From the NCBI GenBank assembly GCA_036340635.1, contig JAYYYF010000017.1, positions 45,703 through 109,702 on the forward strand: a DNA stretch of 64,000 nucleotides, in the 5' to 3' direction. Origin of the DNA: GCA-002728855 sp036340635. GTDB taxonomy: Bacteria > Bacteroidota > Bacteroidia > Flavobacteriales > Flavobacteriaceae. Of the stretch, positions 9,450 to 18,597 are shown piece by piece (within the stretch, counting starts at the first letter, position 1; every line of letters starts with the position of its first letter). Both the position numbers and the translations under genes were made by a program. The notes beneath the pieces are model-generated. The model made no database searches, had not been told where the DNA came from, and was given only the letters and a program-made list of their open reading frames with translations.

Positions 9450-10415
9450 ATGTCAAATTATGTTTGGGTATTGAAAAAAATTTATGAATATATTCCTAGA
9501 AGGAGTCAACTTAAATTTGTCTTACTGTTTGTTTTTATTTCGCTATTCCTTTGGACTTTCACTAAATTATCTAATGAGCAAACTGCGAAGGTTACTTTTC
9601 CTGTAAAATTTACAGAAACCCCTGATTTAATAATTATTGAGGATTCTGCAGAAACTAAAATTAGTTTAACGCTTACATCTTCTGGATTAGACCTTTTTCT
9701 TTATTCTTTTAAAAAATACATAAAACTCAATCTTTCTAGTGCTTCATTTAATAAGGGTACTGGCGTCATAGATCTTTACAAGCAAAAATTCCAAGTTCAA
9801 AAACAACTATACGAAGGAACAATTATAAATGACATAGATCCTCTTTTAATTGAATTTGATTATTCAACTTTAGGCAGAAAGAAAGTAGAAGTTGTTCCCG
9901 ATATTAACCTAAGTTTCCTCTCAGGTTATGATAAATTTAACGATTTGAAGATTAAACCTGATAGTATTTTTATTTCTGGTCCACTTTCAATAATAGATAC
10001 TCTTAAAAAAATCCCTACGGTTTCGATTAAATATGAGAATATAAATAAAGATGTTAATGATTATGTAAAACTGTTTCAAATTAATCCACTGTTAAAATAT
10101 CAAACGGAATTTGTAAATATTGATTTTTCTGTGAAAAAATTTACTGAAAAAAGTTTAATCGTTCCAATAAATATTATAAATCTTCCTGATAGTTTATCTA
10201 TAAGACTTTTCCCACAAGTTGTAGAAGTTTCTTTTTCAATTCCTCTGGAGAAGGCTGAACTAATTAATTCTAATAATTTTTCCTTTACTTGTGATTACTT
10301 GTCATCTGATTTTGGGAAAAAGGATATTTTGATAATAGACTTAGTTGATAAACCGAAAACAGCAAATAGAGTCAAGTGGGAGCCGAAGTATGTTAATTAT
10401 TTAATTCGAGAATGA
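9450..10415 (+). CDS. YbbR-like domain protein
   Basis: A 321-residue protein with one N-terminal membrane span (about 23-40, FVLLFVFISLFLWTFTKL) followed by beta-rich YbbR-type repeats such as KVTFPVKFTETPDLIIIED and IKPDSIFISGPLSIIDTLKK. In Firmicutes a YbbR protein (CdaR) modulates the diadenylate cyclase CdaA. No cyclase gene is adjacent here, so that role is not implied. It overlaps coaE by four bases (ATGA), so the two are co-translated. Confidence 0.85.
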   Translation: MSNYVWVLKKIYEYIPRRSQLKFVLLFVFISLFLWTFTKLSNEQTAKVTFPVKFTETPDLIIIEDSAETKISLTLTSSGLDLFLYSFKKYIKLNLSSASFNKGTGVIDLYKQKFQVQKQLYEGTIINDIDPLLIEFDYSTLGRKKVEVVPDINLSFLSGYDKFNDLKIKPDSIFISGPLSIIDTLKKIPTVSIKYENINKDVNDYVKLFQINPLLKYQTEFVNIDFSVKKFTEKSLIVPINIINLPDSLSIRLFPQVVEVSFSIPLEKAELINSNNFSFTCDYLSSDFGKKDILIIDLVDKPKTANRVKWEPKYVNYLIRE

Positions 10416-10996
10416 AAATTATAGGGATTACTGGCGGGATTGGATCTGGTAAAACTAAGGCGTTAAGTTTTTTTAAATCTAGAAATATACCGTGTTATGA
10501 AGCCGATATAAGAGCTAAAAGTCTAATGAATTCTAATCCTGAATTAGTAAAGACAATTAAATCATTTTTTGGAGATGAGATATATGATAAATCGGGTCTA
10601 AATAATAAGATGCTAGCAAAAATTGTTTTTGAAGACAGGAATTTATTGAAGAATTTAAATGATTCTGTCCATCCTTTTGTTAGATCTGATTTTAATAGGT
10701 TTGTTAGTAAACAGAAATCTAATATAGTTGTTCATGAATCTGCTATATTATTTGAACATGGATTGCAGAAATATTTTGATAAGATTATTTTATTAATTAC
10801 TCCGATTGAAATTCGTATACAACGTTTAATTAAAAGAGATAGTCTTTCTTTAGATGAGGTATACAAAAGAATAGATAATCAAATGGGAGATAAGGAAAAA
10901 ATTTCATTGGCTGATTATGTTGTTAAAAATTTGGATTGGGAAGATACCATAATGCAACTAGATAAAATTTATTCTGAAGTTCTAGGTTTAGTTTAG
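10412..10996 (+). CDS. coaE: dephospho-CoA kinase CoaE
   Basis: Phosphorylates dephospho-CoA at the 3' hydroxyl, the final step of CoA synthesis. Walker A is GITGGIGSGKT at the N-terminus. CYEADIRAKSLM corresponds to the conserved D-x-D/A region, and the lid segment RIQRLIKRD is present. The 194-residue length is normal for the family. Its ATG overlaps the stop of the YbbR gene. Confidence 0.94.
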   Translation: MKIIGITGGIGSGKTKALSFFKSRNIPCYEADIRAKSLMNSNPELVKTIKSFFGDEIYDKSGLNNKMLAKIVFEDRNLLKNLNDSVHPFVRSDFNRFVSKQKSNIVVHESAILFEHGLQKYFDKIILLITPIEIRIQRLIKRDSLSLDEVYKRIDNQMGDKEKISLADYVVKNLDWEDTIMQLDKIYSEVLGLV

Positions 10997-11056
10997 CTCG
11001 TCATTTTTTTCGAAATTTGTATTGTTAAATTATCTAGTTGATATTTTAAATTAATA

Positions 11057-12643
11057 ATGAAGAAAAACTTTTATTTGGTTTTGGTTGGTTTAATGATAGC
11101 TTCTCTTTTAGCTATCATATTAGTTCAAGTTTACTGGACCTATTCGGCCTGGAAGAATAAGGAAGAAGAATTTTCTTTAGCAGTAAGTCAATCTTTAAGG
11201 ACAGTTTCTGCCCAGGTACAAGACGCAGAAATTGCTGACTACATTTATGCCTTTGAAAAATTAATTGATTCAGTGGGGGTCCCTGACGAGTCAAATTATA
11301 CAGATATTTTTCTTTTCATGGATGAAAATGTGAGCAGTAATTTAACATCTTTTTATGCCTATGGAATTTTGGAGGAAGATTATAACGTTGACTTATCAGG
11401 GATTGATCTAAATATAGAGAATGAAGAGGGTATTAAGGATCTCAAACAAGTTAAAACGACTACAATATTAACTAATGATCAAATATTTAATCGTGAAAAC
11501 AAATTTGCCTCTTCGATAAACAAATTAAAATCAGTAGAAAGAATAAATATTTTTGATCAAGTAAAATATCGTTCTGCATTTTTAGATTACTCTTCAACCA
11601 TTCCTATACATAGAAGAGTTAGTTCAGTTGAATTGAAAGCTTTATTAGATACAGAATTAGGCGCAAAGAACATCAATACAAGATTTGAGTTTGGTATATA
11701 TAACAATGGTTTAGCAACTAAAATAAAGTCTAATAATTATTTGGAGTTACAAACGGGACCAAAGTATCAAACCCCTATTTTTATAAACGATGAAGGTAAT
11801 AGTCCATATATGCTAGTTGTTTCATTTCCCGAAAAGGACAAATATGTTTTTTCATCAATTATTAGCGTTGCTGGACTTTCTATACTTTTAACTCTTTTTG
11901 TACTTGTAGTATCTACAACTGCAATTTATCAAATTGTTCGTCAGAAAAAGATTTCTGAAATAAAATCAGACTTTATAAATAATATGTCTCATGAATTTAA
12001 AACTCCCATAGCTACAATTGGTTTAGCATTAGATGCAATTAAAAATCCAAAAACATTAGGTAAAAATGCAAAAGTTAAAGATTATATTAAAGTTATAAAG
12101 GAAGAAAACAACCGGATGTTGTCTCAGGTAGAAGATATATTACTTATGTCTCAACTTGACAAAGGTCTTTTGCCGATCAAAATGAACAATGTAAATATTA
12201 ATGAAGTCATTAGAAATTCAATTCATCATGTAAATCTAATTCTGAAAAGCAAAAAAGGAGAGATAGATGTGGAATATAATGCAGATCAATCTCATTTAAT
12301 TGCAAATTTTGACCATTTAACAAATGTGCTTGTTAATATATTAGACAATGCTTTAAAATACTCGGTAAATGTTCCAAAAATAAAAATTAGGACTTATAAC
12401 TCCCCGGGTTTTCTTAAATTGACTATAGAAGATAATGGGATTGGAATGGATATCCCTACAAAGAGAATGGTTTTTGATAAGTTTTATCGTAAAGAAACTG
12501 GAAATATTCACGATATAAAGGGTCATGGCCTAGGCTTAAGTTACGTTAAAAAAATTATAGAAATTCATAAGGGAGAAATTGAATTGAAAAGTAAGATTAA
12601 AGAAGGGACTAAATTTGTTATAAAATTGCCGCAAAATAAATGA
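11057..12643 (+). CDS. sensor histidine kinase, two transmembrane segments
   Basis: Inner-membrane sensor kinase of a two-component pair with the next gene. The first membrane span is at about 8-28. A sensory domain of roughly 230 residues faces the periplasm. A second span is near 270-292. The H-box NNMSHEFKTPIATI has its phospho-acceptor His near residue 312, followed by N-box NILDNALKYS, DNGIGM and the GHGLGLSYVKKI G-box. No HAMP domain is clear. It resembles the RprX-like kinases of Bacteroidota. The signal sensed is unknown. Confidence 0.9.
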   Translation: MKKNFYLVLVGLMIASLLAIILVQVYWTYSAWKNKEEEFSLAVSQSLRTVSAQVQDAEIADYIYAFEKLIDSVGVPDESNYTDIFLFMDENVSSNLTSFYAYGILEEDYNVDLSGIDLNIENEEGIKDLKQVKTTTILTNDQIFNRENKFASSINKLKSVERINIFDQVKYRSAFLDYSSTIPIHRRVSSVELKALLDTELGAKNINTRFEFGIYNNGLATKIKSNNYLELQTGPKYQTPIFINDEGNSPYMLVVSFPEKDKYVFSSIISVAGLSILLTLFVLVVSTTAIYQIVRQKKISEIKSDFINNMSHEFKTPIATIGLALDAIKNPKTLGKNAKVKDYIKVIKEENNRMLSQVEDILLMSQLDKGLLPIKMNNVNINEVIRNSIHHVNLILKSKKGEIDVEYNADQSHLIANFDHLTNVLVNILDNALKYSVNVPKIKIRTYNSPGFLKLTIEDNGIGMDIPTKRMVFDKFYRKETGNIHDIKGHGLGLSYVKKIIEIHKGEIELKSKIKEGTKFVIKLPQNK

Positions 12644-13341
12644 AGAATAAAGCAAAAAAAATATTGATAGTTGAAGATGATTATAATTTTGGTAGTATAC
12701 TAAAAGACTATTTAATCCTTAATGATTACGACGCAACACTTGCTAAAAATGGTATAGAGGGATATGAGAAATTTTTAAACGAAGACTATGATCTTTGTAT
12801 ACTAGACATTATGATGCCCTACAAAGATGGCTTTACTTTAGCCAAAGAAATCCGTGAAAAAAAAGAGAATTTGCCAATAATTTTTCTAACTGCGAAGACA
12901 CTAAAAGAAGATATTTTGAGAGGATTTAAAATCGGAGCAGATGATTATCTAACCAAACCTTTTGATTCTGAGGTTCTTTTAGCTAAAATTAAAGCTATTC
13001 TTAAAAGAAGAATTCTTATTGAAGTTCCAGAAGTTGAAGAATTTAAATTTACAATTGGAAAATTTGATTTTAACTCAAAATTAAGATTGTTGTCCCATGG
13101 ATCGGATGAACCAATAAAATTATCCCCAAAGGAAAGTCAGTTACTCCGCTTATTAATTTTATATAAAAATGATTTATTACCAAGAAATATAGCGTTAAGT
13201 AAGATTTGGCGTGACGAAAGTTATTTTACTTCTAGAAGTATGGATGTTTACATAGCTAAACTTAGGAAAATTTTGGAAACAGATGAAAATATTCAGATTT
13301 TAAATGTCCATGGCGAAGGATTTAGGTTAATAATACAATAG
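12640..13341 (+). CDS. OmpR/PhoB-type response regulator
   Basis: Transcription factor phosphorylated by the kinase just upstream. The two genes overlap by four bases (ATGA). The receiver domain has the acidic pair Glu12/Asp13, phospho-acceptor Asp56 in LCILDIMMP, Thr in IFLTAKT and Lys in DYLTKPF. The C-terminal winged helix (about 130-233) includes LSPKESQLLRLL and SRSMDVYIAKLRKIL. At 233 residues it is full length. The regulon cannot be read from this window. Confidence 0.92.
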   Translation: MKNKAKKILIVEDDYNFGSILKDYLILNDYDATLAKNGIEGYEKFLNEDYDLCILDIMMPYKDGFTLAKEIREKKENLPIIFLTAKTLKEDILRGFKIGADDYLTKPFDSEVLLAKIKAILKRRILIEVPEVEEFKFTIGKFDFNSKLRLLSHGSDEPIKLSPKESQLLRLLILYKNDLLPRNIALSKIWRDESYFTSRSMDVYIAKLRKILETDENIQILNVHGEGFRLIIQ

Positions 13342-13343
13342 AA

Positions 13344-14240
13344 TTAGTTTCTTGGGTGATGTTTAATTAAAACTTTTTTTAAGTATTTATTATCAAGGTG
13401 TGTATATATTTCCGTGGTAGTTATACTTTCATGCCCCATCATTATCTGAATAACCTTTAAGTCAGCACCATTTTCAAGTAGATGTGTGGCAAATGAGTGT
13501 CTGAAGGTATGCGGGCTAATTTTCTTTTTAATTCCAGAAGTTTTCACAATATTTTTTATGATTAAAAAAATCATTTCACGAGAAATTTTATTACCTCTTC
13601 TATTCAAAAAAAGAACATCGGAATCAGTTGATAATATATTAAGTTTTGATCGATATTTTTTAATATACAGTTTAATATATTTTTTCGAATAATTTCCCAA
13701 GGGCACTAATCTCTCTTTTCTTCCTTTACCAATTACCTTAATTAGATTTTCCTTGAAAAAAATATTTGATATATTTAAATTAATTAACTCACTAACTCTT
13801 AATCCACTTCCGTAGAGTGTCTCAACTATTGCTCTATTACGGTACCCTAGGAAATTATTTAAATAGATTTTTGACATTATTAATTCAATCTCTTTTAAGC
13901 TAATTATTTCAGGAAGTTTTCTGCCTAATTTTGGACTTTCAATTAATTCGACAGGTGAAGTTTTAATATATTTTTCAAAAACTAAAAAGTTGAAAAAGCT
14001 TTTTAACCCAGAAATTCTTCTTGCTTGTGTAAATGGACTATTTATTTTAGACTGTGTATATATAAATTCTTTTATAGTTTCTTTTGAACAGTTTTCAGGG
14101 ATTTCATTAATACGATTCTTTTGAATAAAATGTTTTAATTCATTAATATCAATTAAATAATTTTTGATTGAGTTTTCCGAAAGGCCTCGTTCTATTTTCA
14201 TGTAATGACTAAAATCATTTATGTTATTTTTCCAGCTCAA
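13344..14240 (-). CDS. xerD: tyrosine recombinase, XerD family
   Basis: Site-specific recombinase, probably resolving chromosome dimers at dif. The N-terminal SAM-like DNA-binding domain includes MKIERGLSENSIKNYLIDI. The catalytic domain retains Arg in GSGLRVSEL, Lys in GKGRKERLVPL, H-x-x-R in HTFRHSFATHLL, the second His in MMGHESITTTEIY and the nucleophilic Tyr in IYTHL. The start is a TTG at 14240, which aligns with the usual XerD N-terminus. The 298-residue length and housekeeping context argue against a mobile-element integrase. XerC cannot be excluded. Confidence 0.88.
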   Translation of the reverse strand: MSWKNNINDFSHYMKIERGLSENSIKNYLIDINELKHFIQKNRINEIPENCSKETIKEFIYTQSKINSPFTQARRISGLKSFFNFLVFEKYIKTSPVELIESPKLGRKLPEIISLKEIELIMSKIYLNNFLGYRNRAIVETLYGSGLRVSELINLNISNIFFKENLIKVIGKGRKERLVPLGNYSKKYIKLYIKKYRSKLNILSTDSDVLFLNRRGNKISREMIFLIIKNIVKTSGIKKKISPHTFRHSFATHLLENGADLKVIQIMMGHESITTTEIYTHLDNKYLKKVLIKHHPRN

Positions 14241-14319
14241 TTTTAAAGTTTATAGTTTTATGATCGTTTGATATACGTAAAATTAAAAAGGATGTCATTA
14301 TCACCAGCATTTTTTTAAT

Positions 14320-14327
14320 TAATTTAG
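14320..14327 (+). promoter_or_regulatory. -7-like box upstream of aroQ
   Basis: TAATTTAG differs from TAnnTTTG at one position. By the rnpB spacing, transcription would start near 14332, nine bases before the aroQ ATG. Confidence 0.3.
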
Positions 14328-14340
14328 CCTAAAAAGTGTT

Positions 14341-14769
14341 ATGCGCATATGTATTATTAATGGTCCTAACCTAAATTTATTAGGAGTTAGAGAACCTGAA
14401 ATTTATGGGAATAAAAATTTTGAAACATTTTATAAAGAGCTAAAAAAAAGCTACCCAAATGTTGAATTTGTATATTTCCAGTCTAATATTGAAGGAGAAA
14501 TAATTGATTGTCTTCAGAAGGAGGGATTCTGTTGTGATGGCATTTTGCTTAACGCTGCAGGATACACCCATACATCTGTTGGTATAGCTGACGCGATTAA
14601 ATCTATTGATTCACCTGTAATTGAAATCCATATTTCAAACACTTTTTCTAGAGAAGATTTTAGACACAAGTCTTATATTACTCCTGTAGCAAAAGGAATC
14701 ATAGCAGGTTTTGGTTTAAATAGTTATAAGTTAGGTGTTGAGAGCATTCTGTCTTTCAAAGATGGATAA
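14341..14769 (+). CDS. aroQ: type II 3-dehydroquinate dehydratase AroQ
   Basis: Third step of the shikimate pathway, dehydrating 3-dehydroquinate with anti stereochemistry. It shows INGPNLNLLGVREPEIYG (with the catalytic Tyr of the flexible loop), SNIEGEIID, LNAAGYTHTSV and EIHISNTFSREDFRHKS (with the catalytic His). The 142-residue length fits the dodecameric type II enzyme. It converges on lpdA, and the two coding ends overlap by 14 bases. Confidence 0.95.
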   Translation: MRICIINGPNLNLLGVREPEIYGNKNFETFYKELKKSYPNVEFVYFQSNIEGEIIDCLQKEGFCCDGILLNAAGYTHTSVGIADAIKSIDSPVIEIHISNTFSREDFRHKSYITPVAKGIIAGFGLNSYKLGVESILSFKDG

Positions 14770-16144
14770 CTTCTCCATACGCATCCGCAATAGCTTCAAC
14801 TACAGCCTCGCTCATAGTTGGATGAGGATGTATAGTTTTCAACACCTCTTCACCTGTGGTTTCTAACTTACGCCCTAGAACTGCCTCGGCAATCATATCA
14901 GTTACTCCAAGACCAATCATGTGACATCCAAGCCACTCCCCATATTTTTTATCAAAAATAACTTTAATAAAACCTTGATCATCCCCACTCGCTTTAGCTT
15001 TACCAGAAGCAGAGAATGGAAATTTTCCTACTCTAATTTCATAACCTTTTTCTTTGGCTTGATTTTCAGTTAACCCAACTGAGGCTATTTCCGGCAGACA
15101 ATAGGTGCAGCCAGGAATATTATTATAATCAATTGGTTCAACATCTTTCCCTGCTATTTTTTCAACACATAATATCCCTTCTGCAGAAGCGACATGCGCT
15201 AATGCTTGCCCTTTTGTTATATCTCCAATGGCATAGTACCCAGGAATGTTAGTTTGATAAAAATCATTTACTAATATTTTGTCTTTGTCAATAGCTATTC
15301 CAACTTCTTCTAAACCAATGTTTTCTATATTACTTTTGATCCCTACTGCAGAGAGTAAAACATCTGCTTTTATGTTTTCTTTTTTATGAGATGATTTAAT
15401 GATTGCAGTTACTTCAGTTGATTTCTTTTTAACAGATATGACTTCACAGTTTGTTATAACTTTAATACCACTTTTTTCAAAACTTTTTTGTAATTGTTTT
15501 GAAATTTCATCGTCCTCAACTGGCACAATTCTATCCATATATTCAATTAAAGTTACTTTACTACCCATTGAATTATAGAAATAAGCAAATTCTACCCCTA
15601 TAGCACCAGAACCAACTATTATAATGCTTTTAGGCTGCTTTTTAAGAGTCATTGCATCACGGTAGCCAAATATTTTATCCCCATCCTGTGGGATTGATGG
15701 AATTTCTTTTGAGCGTGCACCAGTAGCCAAAATTATATTTTTACCTCTAAATTCTTCGCTTTTCTTTCCTTTTGTTACTTTAACAAGTTTACCTGGCATA
15801 ATTTTACCAAAACCTTCAATTATATCAATTTTATTTTTTTTCATCAAAAAATTTACTCCCTTACTCATATCATTAGCAATATTCCGACTCCTGTTAATTA
15901 CCGCACTAAAATCTTTATCATATTGCTTAACACTAATCCCATAGTCTTTAGCATGTTTTAAATAATCAAAAACTTGTGCAGATTTTAATAATGCTTTAGT
16001 TGGAATACATCCCCAATTTAGGCAAACGCCTCCAAGACTTTCTTTTTCAATCAACGCAGTTTTAAAACCTAATTGAGAAGCACGTATGGCAGTAACATAA
16101 CCACCCGGACCACTTCCAATTATAATAATATCATATTCAGTCAT
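14756..16144 (-). CDS. lpdA: dihydrolipoyl dehydrogenase (E3)
   Basis: FAD-dependent E3 component shared by the 2-oxoacid dehydrogenase complexes and the glycine cleavage system, reoxidising dihydrolipoamide with NAD+. It has the FAD-binding IIIGSGPGGYVTAIRASQLG, the redox disulfide GGVCLNWGCIPTKALLKS, the NAD-binding IIVGSGAIGVEFAYFY and the C-terminal active-site HPHPTMSEAVVEA. The 462-residue length is normal. A gcvT gene elsewhere in the window (35620-36714) would use this E3. It appears to be transcribed alone. Confidence 0.96.
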   Translation of the reverse strand: MTEYDIIIIGSGPGGYVTAIRASQLGFKTALIEKESLGGVCLNWGCIPTKALLKSAQVFDYLKHAKDYGISVKQYDKDFSAVINRSRNIANDMSKGVNFLMKKNKIDIIEGFGKIMPGKLVKVTKGKKSEEFRGKNIILATGARSKEIPSIPQDGDKIFGYRDAMTLKKQPKSIIIVGSGAIGVEFAYFYNSMGSKVTLIEYMDRIVPVEDDEISKQLQKSFEKSGIKVITNCEVISVKKKSTEVTAIIKSSHKKENIKADVLLSAVGIKSNIENIGLEEVGIAIDKDKILVNDFYQTNIPGYYAIGDITKGQALAHVASAEGILCVEKIAGKDVEPIDYNNIPGCTYCLPEIASVGLTENQAKEKGYEIRVGKFPFSASGKAKASGDDQGFIKVIFDKKYGEWLGCHMIGLGVTDMIAEAVLGRKLETTGEEVLKTIHPHPTMSEAVVEAIADAYGEVIHL

Positions 16145-16185
16145 AAATCAAAGTAAAACTATCGCAAATTTAATAAACTAAAAGT

Positions 16186-16599
16186 TTATTTCTTCTTAGT
16201 CGAAGATTCTTTTTTGAAAGATATGCTCACTGAATTTATACAATATCTTTTACCTGTATTTGTTGGTCCATCATTAAAAACATGCCCTTGATGTCCACCA
16301 CAGTTATCACAAATCACTTCAGTCCTAATCATTCCATGACTAAAATCTATCAATTCTTTAACTGAATTATCTATTGGAGAGTCAAAGCTTGGCCAGCCAC
16401 AATTACTCTTAAATTTATTTTCACTGTAAAAAAGTGCCTTCCCGCATCCAGAACAATTGTATTGTCCTTTTTCAAAATGATTATTGTATTTTCCTTTAAA
16501 AGGGAGTTCAGTGCCTTTTTTTCTAAGAATTTGATATTGCTCGGGAGAGAGAATTTCCTCCCACTCTTTTTCTGATTTTTTATTCACTTTGAGTTTCAA
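16186..16599 (-). CDS. msrB: peptide-methionine (R)-S-oxide reductase MsrB, cytoplasmic copy
   Basis: Repairs methionine-R-sulfoxide in proteins. The 137 residues cover the whole MsrB fold with four zinc cysteines (CSGCG and CDNCGGHQGHVF) and the catalytic Cys in RYCINSVSI. There is no signal peptide. No ATG is available. TTG at 16599 or GTG at 16587 must serve, both inside the end of the preceding msrB, so the pair is translationally coupled. A lysine-rich tail (SSTKKK) ends the protein. Confidence 0.93.
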   Translation of the reverse strand: MKLKVNKKSEKEWEEILSPEQYQILRKKGTELPFKGKYNNHFEKGQYNCSGCGKALFYSENKFKSNCGWPSFDSPIDNSVKELIDFSHGMIRTEVICDNCGGHQGHVFNDGPTNTGKRYCINSVSISFKKESSTKKK

Positions 16600-17062
16600 A
16601 ATTTAGTGCTGCAGAATTTATACAATGCCTTTTACCGGTAGTTTTTTTTGGTCCATCATTGAAAATATGCCCTAAATGTCCGCCACAGTTTTTACATTTA
16701 ACTTCAGTCCTAACCATCCCATGGCTATAATCTATACTATATTCTAAATTATCATTTATCCCTCTATCAAATGATGGCCATCCACATTTTGAATCATATT
16801 TATATTCAGAATTGTATAGAGGAATTCCACAGCCCATGCAGTTGTATATTCCTTTTTCATAATGATTATTATATTCACCTGTAAAAGCATATTCTGTTCC
16901 TGACTTTCTTAGGACGTAATAGCTAATTTCGGGAAGCTTATTTTTCCATTCAGCATCAGTTTTTTGAATCTTATACGAGTTATTATCTTTAATTTTTTCC
17001 TGAGATGTACTTTTACAACTTGTTATAAGGGTACATAAAAAAAGGAAATAGTACTTTTTCAT
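16580..17062 (-). CDS. msrB: peptide-methionine (R)-S-oxide reductase MsrB, exported lipoprotein copy
   Basis: Second MsrB of the tandem pair. Starting at the ATG at 17062, the N-terminus is a signal peptide ending in a lipobox (LITSC), so this copy should be lipid-anchored and act in the periplasm. The mature domain has zinc motifs CMGCG and CKNCGGHLGHIF and the catalytic Cys in RHCINSAALNF. A TTG at 17068 is also in frame but lies in the -7 box. It is followed by the cytoplasmic copy with a 20-base overlap. Confidence 0.93.
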   Translation of the reverse strand: MKKYYFLFLCTLITSCKSTSQEKIKDNNSYKIQKTDAEWKNKLPEISYYVLRKSGTEYAFTGEYNNHYEKGIYNCMGCGIPLYNSEYKYDSKCGWPSFDRGINDNLEYSIDYSHGMVRTEVKCKNCGGHLGHIFNDGPKKTTGKRHCINSAALNFETQSE

Positions 17063-17065
17063 TTT

Positions 17066-17073
17066 CAAATTTA
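17066..17073 (-). promoter_or_regulatory. -7 box of the msrB pair
   Basis: On the minus strand TAAATTTG is a perfect TAnnTTTG, ending three bases before the ATG at 17062. The predicted transcript therefore has essentially no 5' leader. Confidence 0.4.
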
Positions 17074-17163
17074 AAAAACATTATAAAAATACACTTTGTC
17101 AAAATTAATATATGTTACTTATTTTTAAGAATGAATTGTTAAATTGCCGATCAAACTATTTAT

Positions 17164-18486
17164 ATGGGGATTAAATTTCCTTTAAAAAAAGGAAGTAAAA
17201 AAATTATAAATGCTTGGGCTTCATACGATTGGGCAAATTCTGTCTTTTTTTTAGTTATTACTTCCACGATTTTTCCAATATACTATAGTTCCTTATTTGT
17301 TGATCAAAACACTATTCCTTTTTTTGGATATGAAATAAAAAATACTGCTCTTATTAGTTACATAACCGCTTTAGCATTTACAGTTATTGTATTTATTTCA
17401 CCTATCCTTTCTGGCATCGCAGACTTTATAGGTAATAAAAAGGGATTCATGAAGTTTTTCGTTTATTTTGGATCTCTTTCTTGTATTGGTCTTTATTGGT
17501 TTGAAATAAAGACTCTTCAAATAGGTTTAGTGTGTTATTTTTTTGCTTTGATAGGAGCTTGGGGAAGTTTGGTGTATTATAATTCCTACCTTCCTGACAT
17601 TGCATTCCCAGAACAGCACGACAGAACCAGTGCAAAGGGTTTTGCATTTGGATATGTAGGGAGTGTAATTTTACTAATCTTTAATTTAGCAATGGTCATG
17701 AAGCCAGATTTCTTTGGAATTGAAGGTAATGATAATCAAGCAACGGTTAAGGCAATGAAATATTCTTTTGTTACTGTTGGACTTTGGTGGTCATTTTTTA
17801 GTCAATATTCATTTTATTATTTACCCAAGGGAAATGATAATTCTGAAAAGTTTAGAAAAGATATAATATGGAATGGTTATTTAGAACTCAAAAAAGTTTG
17901 GAATCAATTAAGTCAAAATTTAAATCTGAGAAGATATTTGCGTGCATTTTTCGTTTATAGCATTGCACTCCAGACAGTAATGTTAGTTGCTGCATATTTT
18001 GGTGAGTCAGAAATTTTATGGCCTTCTGAAAAAACTAAGACCTTTGGTTTAATAATAAGCATTCTTCTTATACAAATTGTAGCAATATTTGGAGCTATCA
18101 CAACAACTCTTGCATCAGAGAGATATGGAAATATAATTACTTTAATTGTAATCAATTTAATATGGGCATTAGTTTGTGTTTATGCTTTTTTTATTAAAAC
18201 TCCTTTTCAATTTTATATTGCAGCAGGATTGGTAGGAATAGTTATGGGGGGTATGCAGGCTCTTTCAAGGTCCACGTATTCTAAGTTAATCCCTAAAACT
18301 CAAAACACAACTTCTTTCTTTAGTTTTTACGATGTTACTGAGAAAATTGCAATTGTAATTGGGATGACCACATTTGGTATTATCGATCAAGTTTCTGGAG
18401 GTATGAGAAACTCAGTTTTTATGTTTTTAACATTATTTATCGTGGCTGCGTTTATGTTAAGGCGAGTATTTATATTGAAGAAATAA
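17164..18486 (+). CDS. MFS transporter, UMF1/Atg22-like family
   Basis: A 440-residue polytopic inner-membrane protein with about 12 hydrophobic spans. The opening WASYDWANSVFFLVITSTIF and the later QALSRSTYSKLIPK with SFYDVTEKIAIVIG are the hallmark segments of the UMF1 (Atg22-like) group of the major facilitator superfamily. Eukaryotic relatives export amino acids from the vacuole, while the bacterial substrate is unknown. It stands alone between the msrB pair (divergent) and lon. Confidence 0.85.
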   Translation: MGIKFPLKKGSKKIINAWASYDWANSVFFLVITSTIFPIYYSSLFVDQNTIPFFGYEIKNTALISYITALAFTVIVFISPILSGIADFIGNKKGFMKFFVYFGSLSCIGLYWFEIKTLQIGLVCYFFALIGAWGSLVYYNSYLPDIAFPEQHDRTSAKGFAFGYVGSVILLIFNLAMVMKPDFFGIEGNDNQATVKAMKYSFVTVGLWWSFFSQYSFYYLPKGNDNSEKFRKDIIWNGYLELKKVWNQLSQNLNLRRYLRAFFVYSIALQTVMLVAAYFGESEILWPSEKTKTFGLIISILLIQIVAIFGAITTTLASERYGNIITLIVINLIWALVCVYAFFIKTPFQFYIAAGLVGIVMGGMQALSRSTYSKLIPKTQNTTSFFSFYDVTEKIAIVIGMTTFGIIDQVSGGMRNSVFMFLTLFIVAAFMLRRVFILKK

Positions 18487-18597
18487 TTTTTTAACTGACA
18501 CATTTAAGTTTTGGCACAAATCTTGGATTTATAATATATACATATAAAAGAGTTCTTTATAAGCATATTTTTTATGACAATTTGACAGAACAAGAAT

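Noticed and set aside
13344..14240. Tyrosine recombinase as the integrase of a mobile element
   Set aside because: Its 298-residue XerC/D architecture, housekeeping neighbours and the absence of direct repeats, cargo or a tRNA target nearby argue for chromosomal XerD.
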